From Hydra vulgaris (taxonomy: Eukaryota > Cnidaria > Hydrozoa > Anthoathecata > Hydridae), in NCBI RefSeq assembly GCF_038396675.1, contig NC_088921.1, positions 47,786,001-47,850,000 on the forward strand: 64,000 nt of DNA, in the 5' to 3' direction. The position numbers were made by a program, and so were the translations under genes. Shown here in pieces: positions 1 through 28,759 of the stretch (position 1 is the stretch's first letter; each line of letters starts with the position of its first letter). A model generated the notes under the pieces. The model had not been told where the DNA came from. It saw only the letters and a list, made by a program, of their open reading frames with translations, and searched no databases.

Positions 1-1826
1 AAGGATAATTTATTAACCTCTATTGCAGTTATGTATGTAACTGGTTATATAACACCTGCTAATAGAAGGTTGTATTGGGAAGAAAAAGAAGACGCTCAAA
101 ATATGTTCATCAAAAGAAGTATTTCTAGGGACATTTTTAATGATGTGCTCAAGTTTACCTACTTTGTTGATGAGCATGATGTAGATCTCACTGATGCATT
201 TTGGAAAGTTCGCCCACTTTTTGATCAAATAAATAGCTCTGCAAAAAGGTTAGTGCATCAATCTTTGTAAGTGTCGATGAGACGATGGTCAGATATTTTG
301 GACCTCATCCACTGAAACAAGCCATTCGAGAAAAGCCTGAAAGGTAAAATCTTTGTTTCGTTATATTTATTTGCTTTTTTTTAGACAATAAATAAATCTC
401 GATTTAAGTAAAGCAATACATATATAATATAGCTTATTTATAGGTATGGCTGGAAGGTTTGGTGTCTAGCAACTGCTGAGGGAGAACTTTTGGCCTGTCA
501 GCCTTATGCTGGGTTGAAAACAAAAATTAAAAACAATGGGCTAGGTCAGGCCCCAGATGTTGTTTTGAGTCTTTCTGAACAGTATGGTTTGAAGAAAGGG
601 ACCAAAGTAGCCTGTGATAATCTTTTTACATCTTTTGATCTTCTTGATTATATGGGAGAACATGGCTGGGGCGTTGTAGGTTAGTTTTTTGATAGTTTAT
701 TTGGTATGTTTTGAAATTTTTTTGTTTTTTAGCCTAATCTTAAAAATACATTTTACCTCAGGTACTGTCCGGCAGAACAGGCTTGTAGGTGTACCGATGC
801 CTACTAAGAAGCAGGCTAAAAAGGAAATGACCAGAGGTACTATGAAATCGGTTTATGATAATAACAACTGTGTAACCATCTGGATGGATAGCAAAGCTGT
901 AGTACTTGCGAGTAATTATACTGGTCCTAACCCTGCGGGTATTTTGTTTCATTTTAAAGTTTTTGAAAATTTGTTTGAAATAATACAAGTTATTTATAAT
1001 TCTAAATCTCAAATTTATAAAGGCTTCATATATTGCTTTTATTTACCAGGTATTTGCGAGAGGTACAGTGGCAAGGACAAGGCATACATCAAGCTTTCTT
1101 GTCCCCGTATGGTGATTGAATACAACAAGACAATGGGTGGAGTTGACTTGTTTAACCAGAATACAAAGAACTACACCATCTCAACCCGTCTGAAAAAGTG
1201 GTTTTGGTCACTCTGGTCATGGTTCTTAAACGTGCAGATGATTCAGGTTTGGCGATTGTATCGCTACACTTGGAGAAACCGATATTTAATGGATCAGGAA
1301 AAGAATCATTACGAAGATGTTGAATTTGAAGATAATCTTAATGCAGCTGGCTTATCCAAATTCGCAAAGAGTAGGCAAAGAATTATTAGAAACAAGGGTA
1401 AGATGAAAAAGAGAAAAGAAAAAAAGAAGGTATATGAGATTACATTGTTGGAATTTATTCGACAGTCAGTTGAACTTATGTTAATGAATCACTCTGACCA
1501 TAAATACAGCTTGTTAGTTCCCCAGAGAGAGGAATCCAGGCTATCTACCAACAGCAAGCAAGCAATCAGGTTTTCAACTTTTATGATTTTTTTTAACAAT
1601 TTTTTTATACAAAACTTACTTATCATAATATTCTTTTATTTTAAAGGTAAAATCAAATTATTATTTTAGGTACGACCACACCAGAGCTCACTTTGTTACA
1701 AAAACAGAGGTAAAAGGAGTCTGCCAATATTGTCATGCCAGAAGCAATTTTAGATGTGAAAGTTGTGATGTTGCTCTACACCCTGGTTGCTTTGTAAACT
1801 ACCACAGACCTGAAAATAAGTTATAA
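1..1826 (+). pseudogene. piggyBac transposase, 5' end outside window, four introns
   Basis: The frame is open from base 1 and resembles piggyBac/PGBD-type DDD transposases, which cut and paste DNA at TTAA sites. The three acidic motifs are visible: SVDETMVRY near 273, VACDNLFTS near 617 and MGGVDLFNQ near 1133. A C-terminal cysteine/histidine-rich finger (CQYCHARSNFRCESC) precedes the stop at 1824-1826. Four GT-AG introns keep the frame: 344-443, 680-761, 939-1049 and 1570-1669. One frameshift lies between about 250 and 263, just before the first catalytic Asp, so this copy is probably inactive. The N-terminus lies off the window. Identification rests on motif order and is strong; the exact family within piggyBac is not determined. 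Confidence 0.85.
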
Positions 1827-2880
1827 AAAATATTTTTATATAATTTAATAAAATATTATTTTAAAGAATAGCGTTTTTAATCATATTTTTATTATTTTCC
1901 CTATTATGTAGTCAAGTTTGAATTTTTTTTATATATTTCTATAACCCTAATTTTCCGTGATAATCAAGAGGTTTAAAATATGTACATTAGTTTTTAAATA
2001 TTTACTTTTTTTTACGTTAAGTGCCGACGCGTCCTTAAAAGAACGTGGGTGTTTTGGGGTGTTACACAGAAAATATTAGATTAAATTAAAAAATCTCTTC
2101 ATGTATAATCATTTTTACCCCTAAGCAACATGTAAAATAAGTTTCGCAAAAAAATTCGCAAAAAAATTTCTCCGGCACTAATGGATTAAGTAAACAAAAT
2201 GTACATAACTCACAGCTGCATACTCACATTGTATAAGTAAGTATTGTAGATTTGCAATGTAAACTCATACATTTATATACACATTTACAATTTTAATGAC
2301 AAACGAAAAAAGTAAAACTTATATACAATATGAAATAAATTTTGATAATTTAATCAAATTATCAATATAACAAATTTATAAAACATTCATTACACAACAT
2401 TATTCGATAGCAGCTCGATTACTATCAACTGCATATTCGCACTGTGTAACCATATTGTTCCAGAGAATAAATTGCTTCGACAGAGTATTTATCTAGATTG
2501 GCGAATTAAAAAAAATAACTAAATGAACAAATATACTTTTTTTTAAATCAAGTGGACACGGAAAAATCCAGTCAACTTAAAACTACGATTTCTCGAAAAC
2601 CACGAAGCTCTTTATTTCAAACTATTTTTAATTTAACCTTACTTTTATAATCTTTATTTGCGTTGGTAAATTTGGTTTATGAATTAAAGATTTGCGAAAC
2701 ATCGCAAAAACGATTTGAAGTACGAAAAGTTTTGAAATTTTTCAACTAAAGTCCATCGATTTTATGTCGACTCATCGCTAAACACACAAATGTACCGAAC
2801 TCTACATAGCTAAACACACAAATGTACCTACATAGATATTAATAAGTTTAAGATTACTCAAAAATCGAAAGAAAAACTGG
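1827..2880. other. AT-rich spacer after piggyBac
   Basis: No open gene is seen. AATAAA-like signals directly after the transposase stop could end its transcript. A GC-richer stretch near 2020-2065 (GCCGACGCGTCC, GTGGGTGTTTTGGGG) may be the outer end of the piggyBac element, but no TTAA-flanked TIR could be confirmed. Confidence 0.3.
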
Positions 2881-3580
2881 AAATGGATGAAAAAAATGCT
2901 TTCCGAAAATCTACAAAGGTAAAGTCTCAGTTCAGTAGCAAGAAATCAAGCTAAAAAAATTTTAGACTTTATATACTTATGTCTAAAAAGTGATAAAAAT
3001 GCTGGAATCAAACCATTTCATAAGATAAATGCAACTAAGAAATGCTTAGATGAAAAGATTAAAAGAATTCGACAAGCAAAAAACTTGGTAAAAATAATGG
3101 CAGATAAAAATATGAACATAATCAAAGACGACGAAACATATAGCAAAAAGGATTTTTCACAACTTCCTGGTTAACAATATTACTGAGAACAAAGATAAAC
3201 CTGTCGATGATGAATTTAAATATATTCAAATTTGCATCCAAGTTCTTTGTATGGCGAACAATTTGCAGCCGTAGCATGATGTTTCAGGTTTCGTCACTGA
3301 GAAGACTTTGAGCGTCGATTCCTATATTAAAGAATATCTCCAAAAATTTTTTTGCCATTTATCAAAAAGAACAAATATCGATTTATGTGGAAATTGTTCT
3401 TAAAGATGCGAATCCATTATTTACCTTAAACAGGTGGAGTGGCAAAAAAGTGGGTTTATGCAACCAATAAGGTGACAGTAGAAAAAACCCGCAAAATGAT
3501 TGCATTGACCCGCTTAAAAATTCTCTAAAACATCTCTTGCAAAGAAACCTACACCAAATATACAAAAGTAACCCATTTAA
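2881..3580 (+). pseudogene. Decayed mariner-like (DDE) transposase
   Basis: Read across several frames, this stretch gives fragments typical of one mariner-like family: a DDETYSKKDFSQLPG block near 3125, a YYTENKDKP block just after it, then VTEKTLSVDSYIKEYLQK near 3290. The order and spacing fit the region from the first catalytic Asp towards the second. Frameshifts and stops are frequent, no start codon is convincing and the C-terminal DDE half is hardly recognisable. It is a fossil with no expected product. An alternative is another Tc1/mariner lineage; a translated database search would settle it. Confidence 0.5.
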
Positions 3581-3601
3581 AACCTTATAAAATTTTAAAC
3601 C

Positions 3602-3682
3602 TTGATTTAATCAGTTTTTTAAAAGGGCGGATTTGCTCAAAACGTTTTGCGCAAATCCGCTCTTTTAAAAAACACTAAATCA
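3602..3682. repeat. Fold-back palindrome
   Basis: Two arms of about 35 bp, each holding TTTTTTAAAAGRGCGGATTTGC, face each other across a spacer of about 12 bases. It directly follows the mariner-like relic and may be a remnant of that element's end or an independent miniature element. Confidence 0.6.
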
Positions 3683-4765
3683 ATTATTGTACACATATAT
3701 AACTTAAATAGAATTTGAAATAAAAAACGTTAATGGTTTTAGAGAAATCATCATTTAAAGTTAACCGAATATTTCTGTTGATATTTATGAGAGTAATTCA
3801 AACATTTTGTACTCCTTTAATTTTTTTAATAAATTGTCATTTCAGCAGACATCAAAGGCGCAACAAATAACGCTATTAATTAACATATAGTATCTTCGAG
3901 TCAAATACTTTTTTTCACAAATTTTTATTCACAACTACAATTTACTAATTTATAATTGTGGATAAAAAATTTATAATTTACTTTGACTGCTGCTAATTAA
4001 GTTAAAAGTAATTGTGGATATTATCATACACGGTCATCGGTTCTACGATATCACTTTAGAAACTGCGCTGCCTCATACAAAACTTTTAATATAGACTGAA
4101 TAATACGGAGATAAAATTTTTAAAAAGATACAATTGTATTGTAGCTGACTAGCAGTTGCTCTAATCTTGCGCAAAAATCTTTCAACTCCGCCTAAATTAT
4201 AAACAAAAAAAAACAAAACATTTTTTTATTGGTAACAAAATAATGCAAAGATCTCCACTATCCTAAAGACATTAAAACAATTTTAATAAAACAAATATAT
4301 TAGTCTAGTTCTTTATCAAATATTTTTACAAAAAATATTTTGGTAAACAGAAATTAGCAATGACAAAAAAAAATTAAAAAAGTACGAATAGAAAAAACAT
4401 AATTAACGATTAACACGGTGCACAATTTTGTAGGTAGACAAAATGGGAAAAAATTTTAGTTGTCTAATCTTAAAAACTTATTTAATTTCAGTTTCTTTAT
4501 ATATTAAGAGAAATTTATTGATAATTTATTTCGATTAAATACCTTAGTTACCAGGACTCTGAGCATTTGAATATTGAAATTTGAAAAAAAAAAAATTATA
4601 AATTAATTTTAATAAATTTGATAAAAAATTTTTATTAAAATTCTTTATTTAATAAATAAAGTAATTTTGGTGACTTCAACGTTGTGCGATATTTCAATTA
4701 CATCTGCGTTGTCAAAACACAAAATTAGTACATATTATTTTAGAGTATTCAGAGATAAGAAAAAC
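3683..4765. other. AT-rich spacer, no gene seen
   Basis: Only short AT-rich, stop-filled frames are present on either strand. I see no conserved domain fragment and no tandem repeat. Confidence 0.4.
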
Positions 4766-4945
4766 CATTGCGTGAAATAAATTTGTCATAGCAAAAATAA
4801 ATTTTGAGAAGTTTTTTTTTAAAATCTGTAATTTTCAAAGTATAACTAAGATAACAATCTCAGTTATACTTTGAAAATTACAGATTTAAAAAAAAAATCT
4901 TCACGAAATTTATTTTTTGCCGCGCTATAACTAATAAATGACGCA
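4766..4945. repeat. Fold-back miniature element
   Basis: An inverted repeat centred on an AACA loop at 4853-4856. The inner 46 bp of each arm (4807-4852 and 4857-4902) are nearly perfect; the outer parts are weaker but still match to about 4766 and 4945. It lies immediately outside the left end of the P-type element. Confidence 0.65.
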
Positions 4946-5091
4946 ATTTGCAATGTGCTGTCTAGTATTTATTTGAGCATAGTTTATAGACTTAACTGGT
5001 TTGGAAACTCGGTGTTTTGCGTAAAAAAAAACTCATTAAGGTGAACGCTGTGATCACGTGACATTGACGGTGCACAGCACAAAAATTTACT

Positions 5092-6437
5092 ATGGCTTCA
5101 GAGAGAGAAGACGATGACTATTTTTGTAATAGTGACCTTATAATGCTATTGGAAAGTTTTGAAAAAGATATTGAACTTCAAAATTATACTGAAGCTATTG
5201 TCGAAGATGTTAGTACTTTTTCCTAGTAAGATAAAAAAGTGAAAAATGTTTCTTTATGTAAATTATTTACGTAGCATAAACAAACATTTGTTTTTAGGTT
5301 TTTTTATTAGTGATCAAATTAAGCGAAAGATAAGCGATTGAGTGACTGATTATATTTTGTTTTTTAAACATATATCTTACTTAAAACTATTTTTAGCTTA
5401 GCCCTGGATCCTTCCCATGTAATGTATGCGTTAAAGTTTTTAGAAGTAAAGGAGGGCTGAAATTGCATATCTCTAAAAAGCACCCCAACAATATTATCGT
5501 TGATGAACCTGCTAATAATCCAGTGTTTAACACTGAGATTTTGTTCTCACTACTAAAAAAAGTGTCTTGCAAGATTATAGAAAGCTCAATTTATGGTGAA
5601 GTTGTTAAAAAATTTCAGATTGACCAGATAAAAGATGAGATTCAGTTTGATAGAATAATTGAAACTTGTAGTAAAATTTCTCTAAAAAGTTTGAATGAGT
5701 TTTATGCTGATTATTTTGGCAGAATAGTAATCAACAGTAGGCAAATTTTTAATTGTGATGCTGAATATGAAGATACTGCTACATTATTATTAAGCAAACT
5801 TGCTGACAGCATAGCATCTTATTATAGGGCTAATATATCTAGTGTCAGTGATAAAAAGATATCAAGTAGACAAACAATATGTGAAAGGGAAAAGTATGGC
5901 TTGCAATATCTAGGAGGTTACTGCATCCACAAATTAAAAAAAAAATCCAAAGTTTTCGAACAAATAATGACACTGCTATACAACAAGCAATATCAATATT
6001 AAAAAGCTGCCAATCTGAAACAAAAAATATTCCAGACCAAAAACTTATCAATGCTCTTAGCCGTGGAGGACTCACTGGTATAACAATTGAGTTTGAGCAA
6101 ATATTAGTTATAGCAGAAAAAGCATTTTGTTTATATACAGAACAGTCAGAATTAACTAAAAGCATAGACATAGATTTCTTGACAGAAAAAACATTATATG
6201 ATCAAGATATAGATGAATATTACAGGGTTATTCTTGAAAGCTGTGATTTAAAAATTGAAAAAGATATACAAAAATCTACTTTGTGTTCGATACTGAGATT
6301 ATATTTTAGAGTTCGGAGTCATTCATTTGTCAAAGACATTGTTAATAAACACAAAGCAAAAAAAAACAACAGGAGAACTATCTAAAAAAGGATTACGTGC
6401 TAATATGAAACAATCACATAAACTGAAAGACAAATAA
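5092..6437 (+). CDS. C2H2 zinc-finger protein of the P-type element, accessory gene
   Basis: Exon 1 runs from ATG 5092 to 5225 (MASEREDDDYF..., acidic). A GT-AG intron, 5226-5401, joins in phase to an exon opening with a classical C2H2 finger (CNVCVKVFRSKGGLKLHISKKH). About 400 residues follow with no domain I can name with certainty. A block containing LQYLGGYCIHKL, ALSRGGLTG and YFRVRSHSFVKDIV occurs in proteins carried by THAP/P-like elements, as far as I recall. Two frameshifts break the frame, one in an A10 run (5936-5945) and one in an A9 run (6358-6366); the last frame ends at TAA 6435-6437. Because both breaks are in homopolymers, assembly error is possible. It is presumably a DNA-binding partner of the transposase; this is inference. 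Confidence 0.55.
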
Positions 6438-6692
6438 TATATATATATATATGTAGTTTTATAAAAGTTTTGAATACAAATAGTTGTTATAATATAAGTA
6501 GTTTGTAAATCATGTTTTTTTTCTCTTTCTTTTTGGTATAAGATCTTCAGACACATTTATCCAAGACTTTTTTTTTATATAAGAGCCTCTAGTATTTCCA
6601 GTGTTAAGCGAAACACTTCTTTGGATGCGTATTGCATTAGAATTGTATCTAAAATGTTTAGCATCAGGGTTATCTGAATGTCGCCCTATTTG
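6438..6692. other. Intergenic region between convergent genes of the P-type element
   Basis: A short (TA)n stretch at 6437-6452 and AT-rich sequence lie between the two stop codons. It probably holds the polyadenylation signals of both transcripts. Confidence 0.35.
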
Positions 6693-7580
6693 TCTTTAAG
6701 CACTGAAATATTTCTCTAATGGATCTTGATAAAATCTATTAGTAAGTACATAAGACATACCATCTGCTAACAAAAACTTTGTAACTTCCACAATTGAGTT
6801 ACATGTCATTATTAAGCCTTCATGAGTCTGATGTGAAATGAACATTTTAGCCTTAGCCTCATAAGAGTATTGACAACTAGAAGTATTGTCCACTCTTTCA
6901 TCTATAGATCTTTTCCAATCTTTAAAATAATCCAAAAAATCATTTAAAAGGAAATTAAATCGTAAATCATTTTGGTCTGTGTATTTTTGAAGGAAAGGTT
7001 TTATATTAATTTTATGTTCTTCAAGAGATCTACTGTTAACACAATCAAAAAACATGTCCATTTTTTCACAAAAACTAGCTGTCTCTTTATGTTCCTCAGT
7101 TCCAAAGGTTTTCAAAACAGATGCTATGGTTTGACTTAAAATTTGGGTAGCTAGTTTTACAGTCATAGCAGAGTAAGAGTTTATGTGTATGTGCTCATTA
7201 GTTAACTTAGGCATAAGTTTTAAACCATTGTCTAAATCTTCATAATACAATTGAGTAATGTGCTGCCACAGTAAGTATTTTCCATTGTTCCACAAGTAGC
7301 GTGTACATTTTCCTGCGCCAGAGTTTAATAAACAATTTCGAGCAGTTTTCATCAGGTGTGGTGGGTCTGCTACAAAGTATATGTATCTATATTTGGCATA
7401 CAAATTTATTGTTTTAAAAATAACAGGAGTAATCATATCTCAGCCACTACAGAGACAAGATAAAGATTACATCTTTTTTCTAAAATGCATACTGCATCCC
7501 AAAATAAACTAAATAGCTGCATTGCCCTTTGTTCTTCTTGATGTTCCACAGTTCGTTATACTACAATTAGCACCTGGCAT
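6693..7580 (-). pseudogene. THAP/P-element transposase, internally deleted
   Basis: The N-terminal exon starts at ATG 7580 with MPGANCSITNCGTSRRTKG, matching the first half of a THAP C2CH zinc finger, and stops at 7509. A splice acceptor (CTCTGTAG) at about 7452 leads to a long frame, 7436-6696. This holds the RNase H/GTP-binding core: YFVADPPHLMKTARNCLL, then KLTNEHIHINSYSAMTVKLATQ, and near the end TNRFYQDPLEKYFSA. These are P-superfamily signatures. The rest of the THAP domain and the first catalytic part expected between the two blocks are missing, so the gene is shorter than the family norm and probably dead. It runs convergently to the zinc-finger gene in the same element. Confidence 0.7.
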
Positions 7581-7949
7581 ATTATCTTCATAAATTGATC
7601 AACACTGATCAATGATGTACAAAAAAAATCACTTATAAATAATCACTACAGATAATCTGTGAAATAAAGGAATAATCTGTTTGCAATATCACTTAGCAAT
7701 AAACGCCGTTAAAAAGTTTGTGTGCACTGTCACGCTTCATTTACGCTCTATTTTTGTGTCAAAAGGTTAAACAATAGATTTTAAGGAGTTTCCAAACCAA
7801 TTAAGTCTATAAACTATGATTTGAGCTATATAATTCTTCGATCACGTTTCCATTGATTGCTCGTCCCCGTTTAGATTTTATGTTTTAATTTGGTTGCTTT
7901 GGTACTTAATTAAATATTGTTAAATTTGAAGACGTTGATTTTAACATGC

Positions 7950-9000
7950 TTTTCAACGATTTGTTAACTTGTATAAAAAAAAGTGGAAATCTGCAAACTA
8001 TACTGTCAAAAATTTTGAAAAGAAGTTTGTGAATTGGCTTGAATATTTAATTGTCAGAAAATGAATATTTAATTGTCAGAAAAAAGACAATGAACCAACT
8101 AAAAATAGACGTGGTTGAAAACACTCACGTGTAAAACTGGTTTTGAAGGTGCTACTGGCCAAAGCATTTATAAACAAGTTTCTTCAGAGCCTGACATAAA
8201 CAGAGATTTAAAACGTGAAGAATCGTTATTTCTTACTTGCTGGGAAAGTTCAAATAATATTATCTGAGAAAACTAGCTCATACCAATACTGTTCAGTGTG
8301 TGTTGTCTCTCCAAAAATATGAATAGTCTTGGTATCCTTAATATAGATTATGCTAAAAGAATTTAAATATAGTCTTTCCAGTCTCCATGCATGGATTCGA
8401 TTATTTGGGATGATTTTGCACATTGCATATAAAAAAGAATTAAGAAAGTGGGAAGATCTAAGGAACACAAAGAAAAGGTATCTGTAACTAAAAAAAAGAT
8501 TCAGACTGATTTTATGAACAAAATTGGACTTGTTGTTAATTTCCCCATAAGTGGTGGTTCTGGATGAAGCAATGATGGCAATACTTCAAGGCGTGCTTTA
8601 TGCACCATATGAACAAACAGCTGAAATTATGGGTACTGATCAAAACCTTATATTCAGATTTTATATTATACTGGTAACACTATCTTCAGGATATGAAATA
8701 TAAAATTTAATTAAAATTCAAGGATTATTGTTTTGACACTGTTAGATGATGTGTCTCTTTATCCATGGTATTACATGGTTCAATCTGTGCATAAAATATT
8801 AATACATGAACATGACATAATTAAAAGTCTTACATTACTCATAGGACTTATGCCAGAGAAAACTCTAGAGGCTAGAAATAAAGTCTTGTCACAAAAATTT
8901 CAGAAGAAAAATATCCAGAAGAGCAACAAATACTAATCTGATGAATAGACTCCTAGTTTTCAGTGATCCTGTTATTTTATCACTGTGAAAATCAACATCA
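7950..9000 (+). pseudogene. RAG1-like (Transib superfamily) transposase relic
   Basis: Several frames together give the C-terminal core of a RAG1-like transposase: LHAWIRLFGMILHIAYKKELRKW near 8380-8450, a SNDGNTSRR-type block near 8560-8590, then VHKILIHEHDIIKSLTL and EKTLEARNK at 8770-8880, and an SDPVIL-like end near 8965. The Glu in the EARNK block corresponds to the third catalytic acid of the Transib/RAG1 family. Frameshifts and stops are numerous. It lies directly beside the P-type element with no shared boundary. A better-preserved relative lies at 55484-58640, and the shared block order supports the call. Confidence 0.65.
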
Positions 9001-9512
9001 CACTGAACAAATCACAAAACATTTCCTTCAGATGTTTTACAACTACTTAAACAATCTTCAAACCACATTATTGTTCTATAAATTTTTTGATGTAATTTAA
9101 ATTGACAATATTTTCTTGCACTATTTTTTGTTTTTATTATCGCTAAAACAATAATTACCTAAATATGTAGTAACAGTCATTCATAATAGGTGGGTTGAAA
9201 ATCCAATAAAATTTATTCAAAAACCAATTTACCCCTTTGTAACTAAGGAAATTATCTGGTAACTAAGCAATATAAGTATCCATAGCAACTAAATAAAAAA
9301 AAATTATCAATTTTATAAGAAGCACAATCTCATATTGGTACTCATGTCAAACTTAGTGAATATAGCACTTATAAAATATCTGCAAATACCAAAAATAGTT
9401 TGTTTGCTTAGCAAAATAAAGGTATCCATAGCAACAATATAAAAAAATAACACCTTCATAAGAAGCGCAGACATCATTTTAGTGAATATAGCCCTAATAT
9501 TATTCAAGTTAT
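9001..9512. repeat. Two diverged direct repeats of about 150-bp spacing
   Basis: Two related stretches, each with a GTATCCATAGCAAC core followed by A-rich sequence and ATAAGAAGCRCA, occur near 9276-9325 and 9421-9470. They lie between the RAG1-like relic and the RSS-like signal and may be subterminal repeats of that element. Confidence 0.4.
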
Positions 9513-9550
9513 GAATTTTGTCCAGTAAAAGTGAATTCTAGCCCACTGTG
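9513..9550 (-). other. RSS-like recombination signal
   Basis: On the minus strand a perfect CACAGTG heptamer (9550-9544) is followed by a 22-base spacer and ACAAAATTC (9521-9513), which matches the ACAAAAACC nonamer at 7 of 9 positions. It sits about 550 bp past the RAG1-like relic and could be the terminal signal of that element. No matching left end was found, so coincidence cannot be excluded. Confidence 0.35.
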
Positions 9551-9579
9551 TGGTAGCTACAATTAGTATGTATAGTGTA

Positions 9580-10954
<1,375 letters not shown>

Positions 10955-11232
10955 GCAATTATAATTGCAGTAAAACTGTATGATAATGATTGTACAACAT
11001 TAGACAATTATAATTGCAGTAAAACTGTATGATAATGATTGTACAACATTAGACAATTATAATTGCAGTAAAACTGTATGATAATGATTGTACAACATTA
11101 GACAATTATAATTGCTGTAAAACTGTATGATAATGATTGTACAACATGAGGCAATTATAATTGCTGTAAAACGGTATGATAATGATTGTACAACATTAGG
11201 CAATTATAATTGCAGTAAAACTGTATGATAAT
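10955..11232. repeat. 49-bp tandem repeat, nearly six copies
   Basis: The unit holds the palindromic core CAATTATAATTG followed by CAGTAAAACTGTATGATAAT and GATTGTACAACATTAGA. Copies differ by only one or two bases, so expansion is recent. Confidence 0.9.
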
Positions 11233-12188
11233 GTATGATGTATGAAAATAGTAAAAATGCTAATAAACTTGTATATGTTTGAAACCAGATAACAAAGTAA
11301 CAAATGTAACACCTCACAAATCTTATTAAAAAGTTGTTAAAAACCAGTGTAAATATCAAAATTTTTTATTAAAAAATTAAAAAAAGCAGTGTAGTATGAA
11401 ATGCACATGTACACTGATATGTATCATAGTAATTTTACACTGATGCACAATTACAATCATACAAAACTATGGAAACAATGCTCATTGCAACCAAGGTAAC
11501 CTAGCATGCTTATTATTATATTTAACAAATAAATTTGAATGTTTTTATTCACTTTTTTATGAGAATTAATAATAATTAACTTAAAAATGTAAACTTCCTT
11601 GCACATGTAAAAAACTATGTAAAAAAAATCTGTTCAATAAATATTAAATACAAATATTATATGACTTCAGTAAAATTAAATAGATTGTTTTTACTATTGT
11701 TACTATTTATTTATTGTTATTATTACTATAGTATATTAGTTTTATGTATTTTCTAGTCTTGTTAGGCATTCATAAAGTATGTAAGCAGTAAAATTACTGA
11801 TTCAGGACACCTCCTTGTACGCACCTGTATGCTTTCAACAACCCCTCCCCCCTCATCTGCGTACACATTATTTTTTACAAAATCAACCCCCTTCCCTTTT
11901 CTAACACCTAATTTTTCAAAGCAAAAAAACTTTTAGTAAACTTGACATTTTTCTATTACATAACATAAAACTGATGTTTTAAACTCGTGAAATTCAATGC
12001 TAAAACTTGTTTTTGAGTAACCCCCTTTCCCCATACCTGCTTACGTACTTTATGAAAAATCAATATTATTGTATGAATTTTATAAAAAATTAATATTATT
12101 GTATGAATTTTTATTACAAAAAAAATTAACAAATAACAATTTGAAAAACAATTTTGTATTATATAGTTAACCAATGTAAATAACATAC
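11233..12188. other. AT-rich intronic or 3' flanking DNA
   Basis: No exon-like frame is seen. A short direct repeat of about 28 bp (ATATTATTGTATGAATTTT) occurs at 12062-12110. Confidence 0.3.
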
Positions 12189-28153
<15,965 letters not shown>

Positions 28154-28251
28154 TACACGTTTTACTTGGCAAAGTTTATTTATTAGACTAATTATATTTA
28201 TATTATATGATTTAAATAAACAATTCAATACTAATGATCAGTATCTACACA

Positions 28252-28255
<4 letters not shown>

Positions 28256-28306
<51 letters not shown>
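28256..28306. repeat. (CA)n microsatellite
   Basis: About 50 bp of alternating A and C. Confidence 0.95.
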
Positions 28307-28312
<6 letters not shown>

Positions 28313-28325
28313 GTATATACATACA

Positions 28326-28466
28326 AGGGCTATTTATTGGCGCCACCCAAATTATAAATTGAGGAACTGTTTTTTTTGTGAACTAAACTCAGATATTCAG
28401 CAATATTTCTGCTGAATTTCTATGGGACGGGGATACTGCCGCCCAAATTTTTTTCCTAGAATAGCC
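28326..28466. repeat. Small TIR element, partial relative at 27915-28000
   Basis: The ends are inverted copies of GGGGCTATTCTAG (left end variant GGGCTATTTATTGG). The interior has GCCACCCAAATT. A related piece with the same GCCACCCAAATT and CTGAGGACC lies at 27915-28000, overlapping dynactin intron 1. Flanked by (CA)n and (TA)n arrays. Confidence 0.55.
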
Positions 28467-28467
28467 C

Positions 28468-28469
<2 letters not shown>

Positions 28470-28537
<68 letters not shown>

Positions 28538-28539
28538 TA

Positions 28540-28627
<88 letters not shown>

Positions 28628-28682
28628 TAGATATATATATATAGATAGATATATATATATATATAGATATATATATATATAT

Positions 28683-28738
<56 letters not shown>
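28470..28738. repeat. (TA)n array with GATA interruptions
   Basis: About 270 bp of TA, with TAGATAGATA variants between 28624 and 28690. Confidence 0.95.
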
Positions 28739-28741
<3 letters not shown>

Positions 28742-28759
28742 ATATGTTAATAACAATCA

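Larger units (their letters stand above)
4978..7818. mobile_element. P/THAP-type DNA transposon, complete with TIRs and TSD
   Basis: The ends are inverted copies of CATAGTTTATAGACTTAA continuing to GGTTTGGAAACTC with one mismatch (4978-5009 and 7787-7818). They are flanked by the direct 7-bp duplication ATTTGAG at 4971-4977 and 7819-7825. Inside are two convergent genes: a zinc-finger protein on the plus strand (5092-6437) and a THAP/P-element transposase on the minus strand (6693-7580). P-superfamily elements normally give a duplication of 7-8 bp, which fits. The element is 2841 bp long. Confidence 0.8.

Noticed and set aside
7509-7580. THAP start as a complete small gene
   Set aside because: Only half of the C2CH finger is present before a stop; it is the first exon of the broken transposase.
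10955-11232. CRISPR-like array
   Set aside because: Whole 49-bp units repeat without unique spacers and the genome is eukaryotic.
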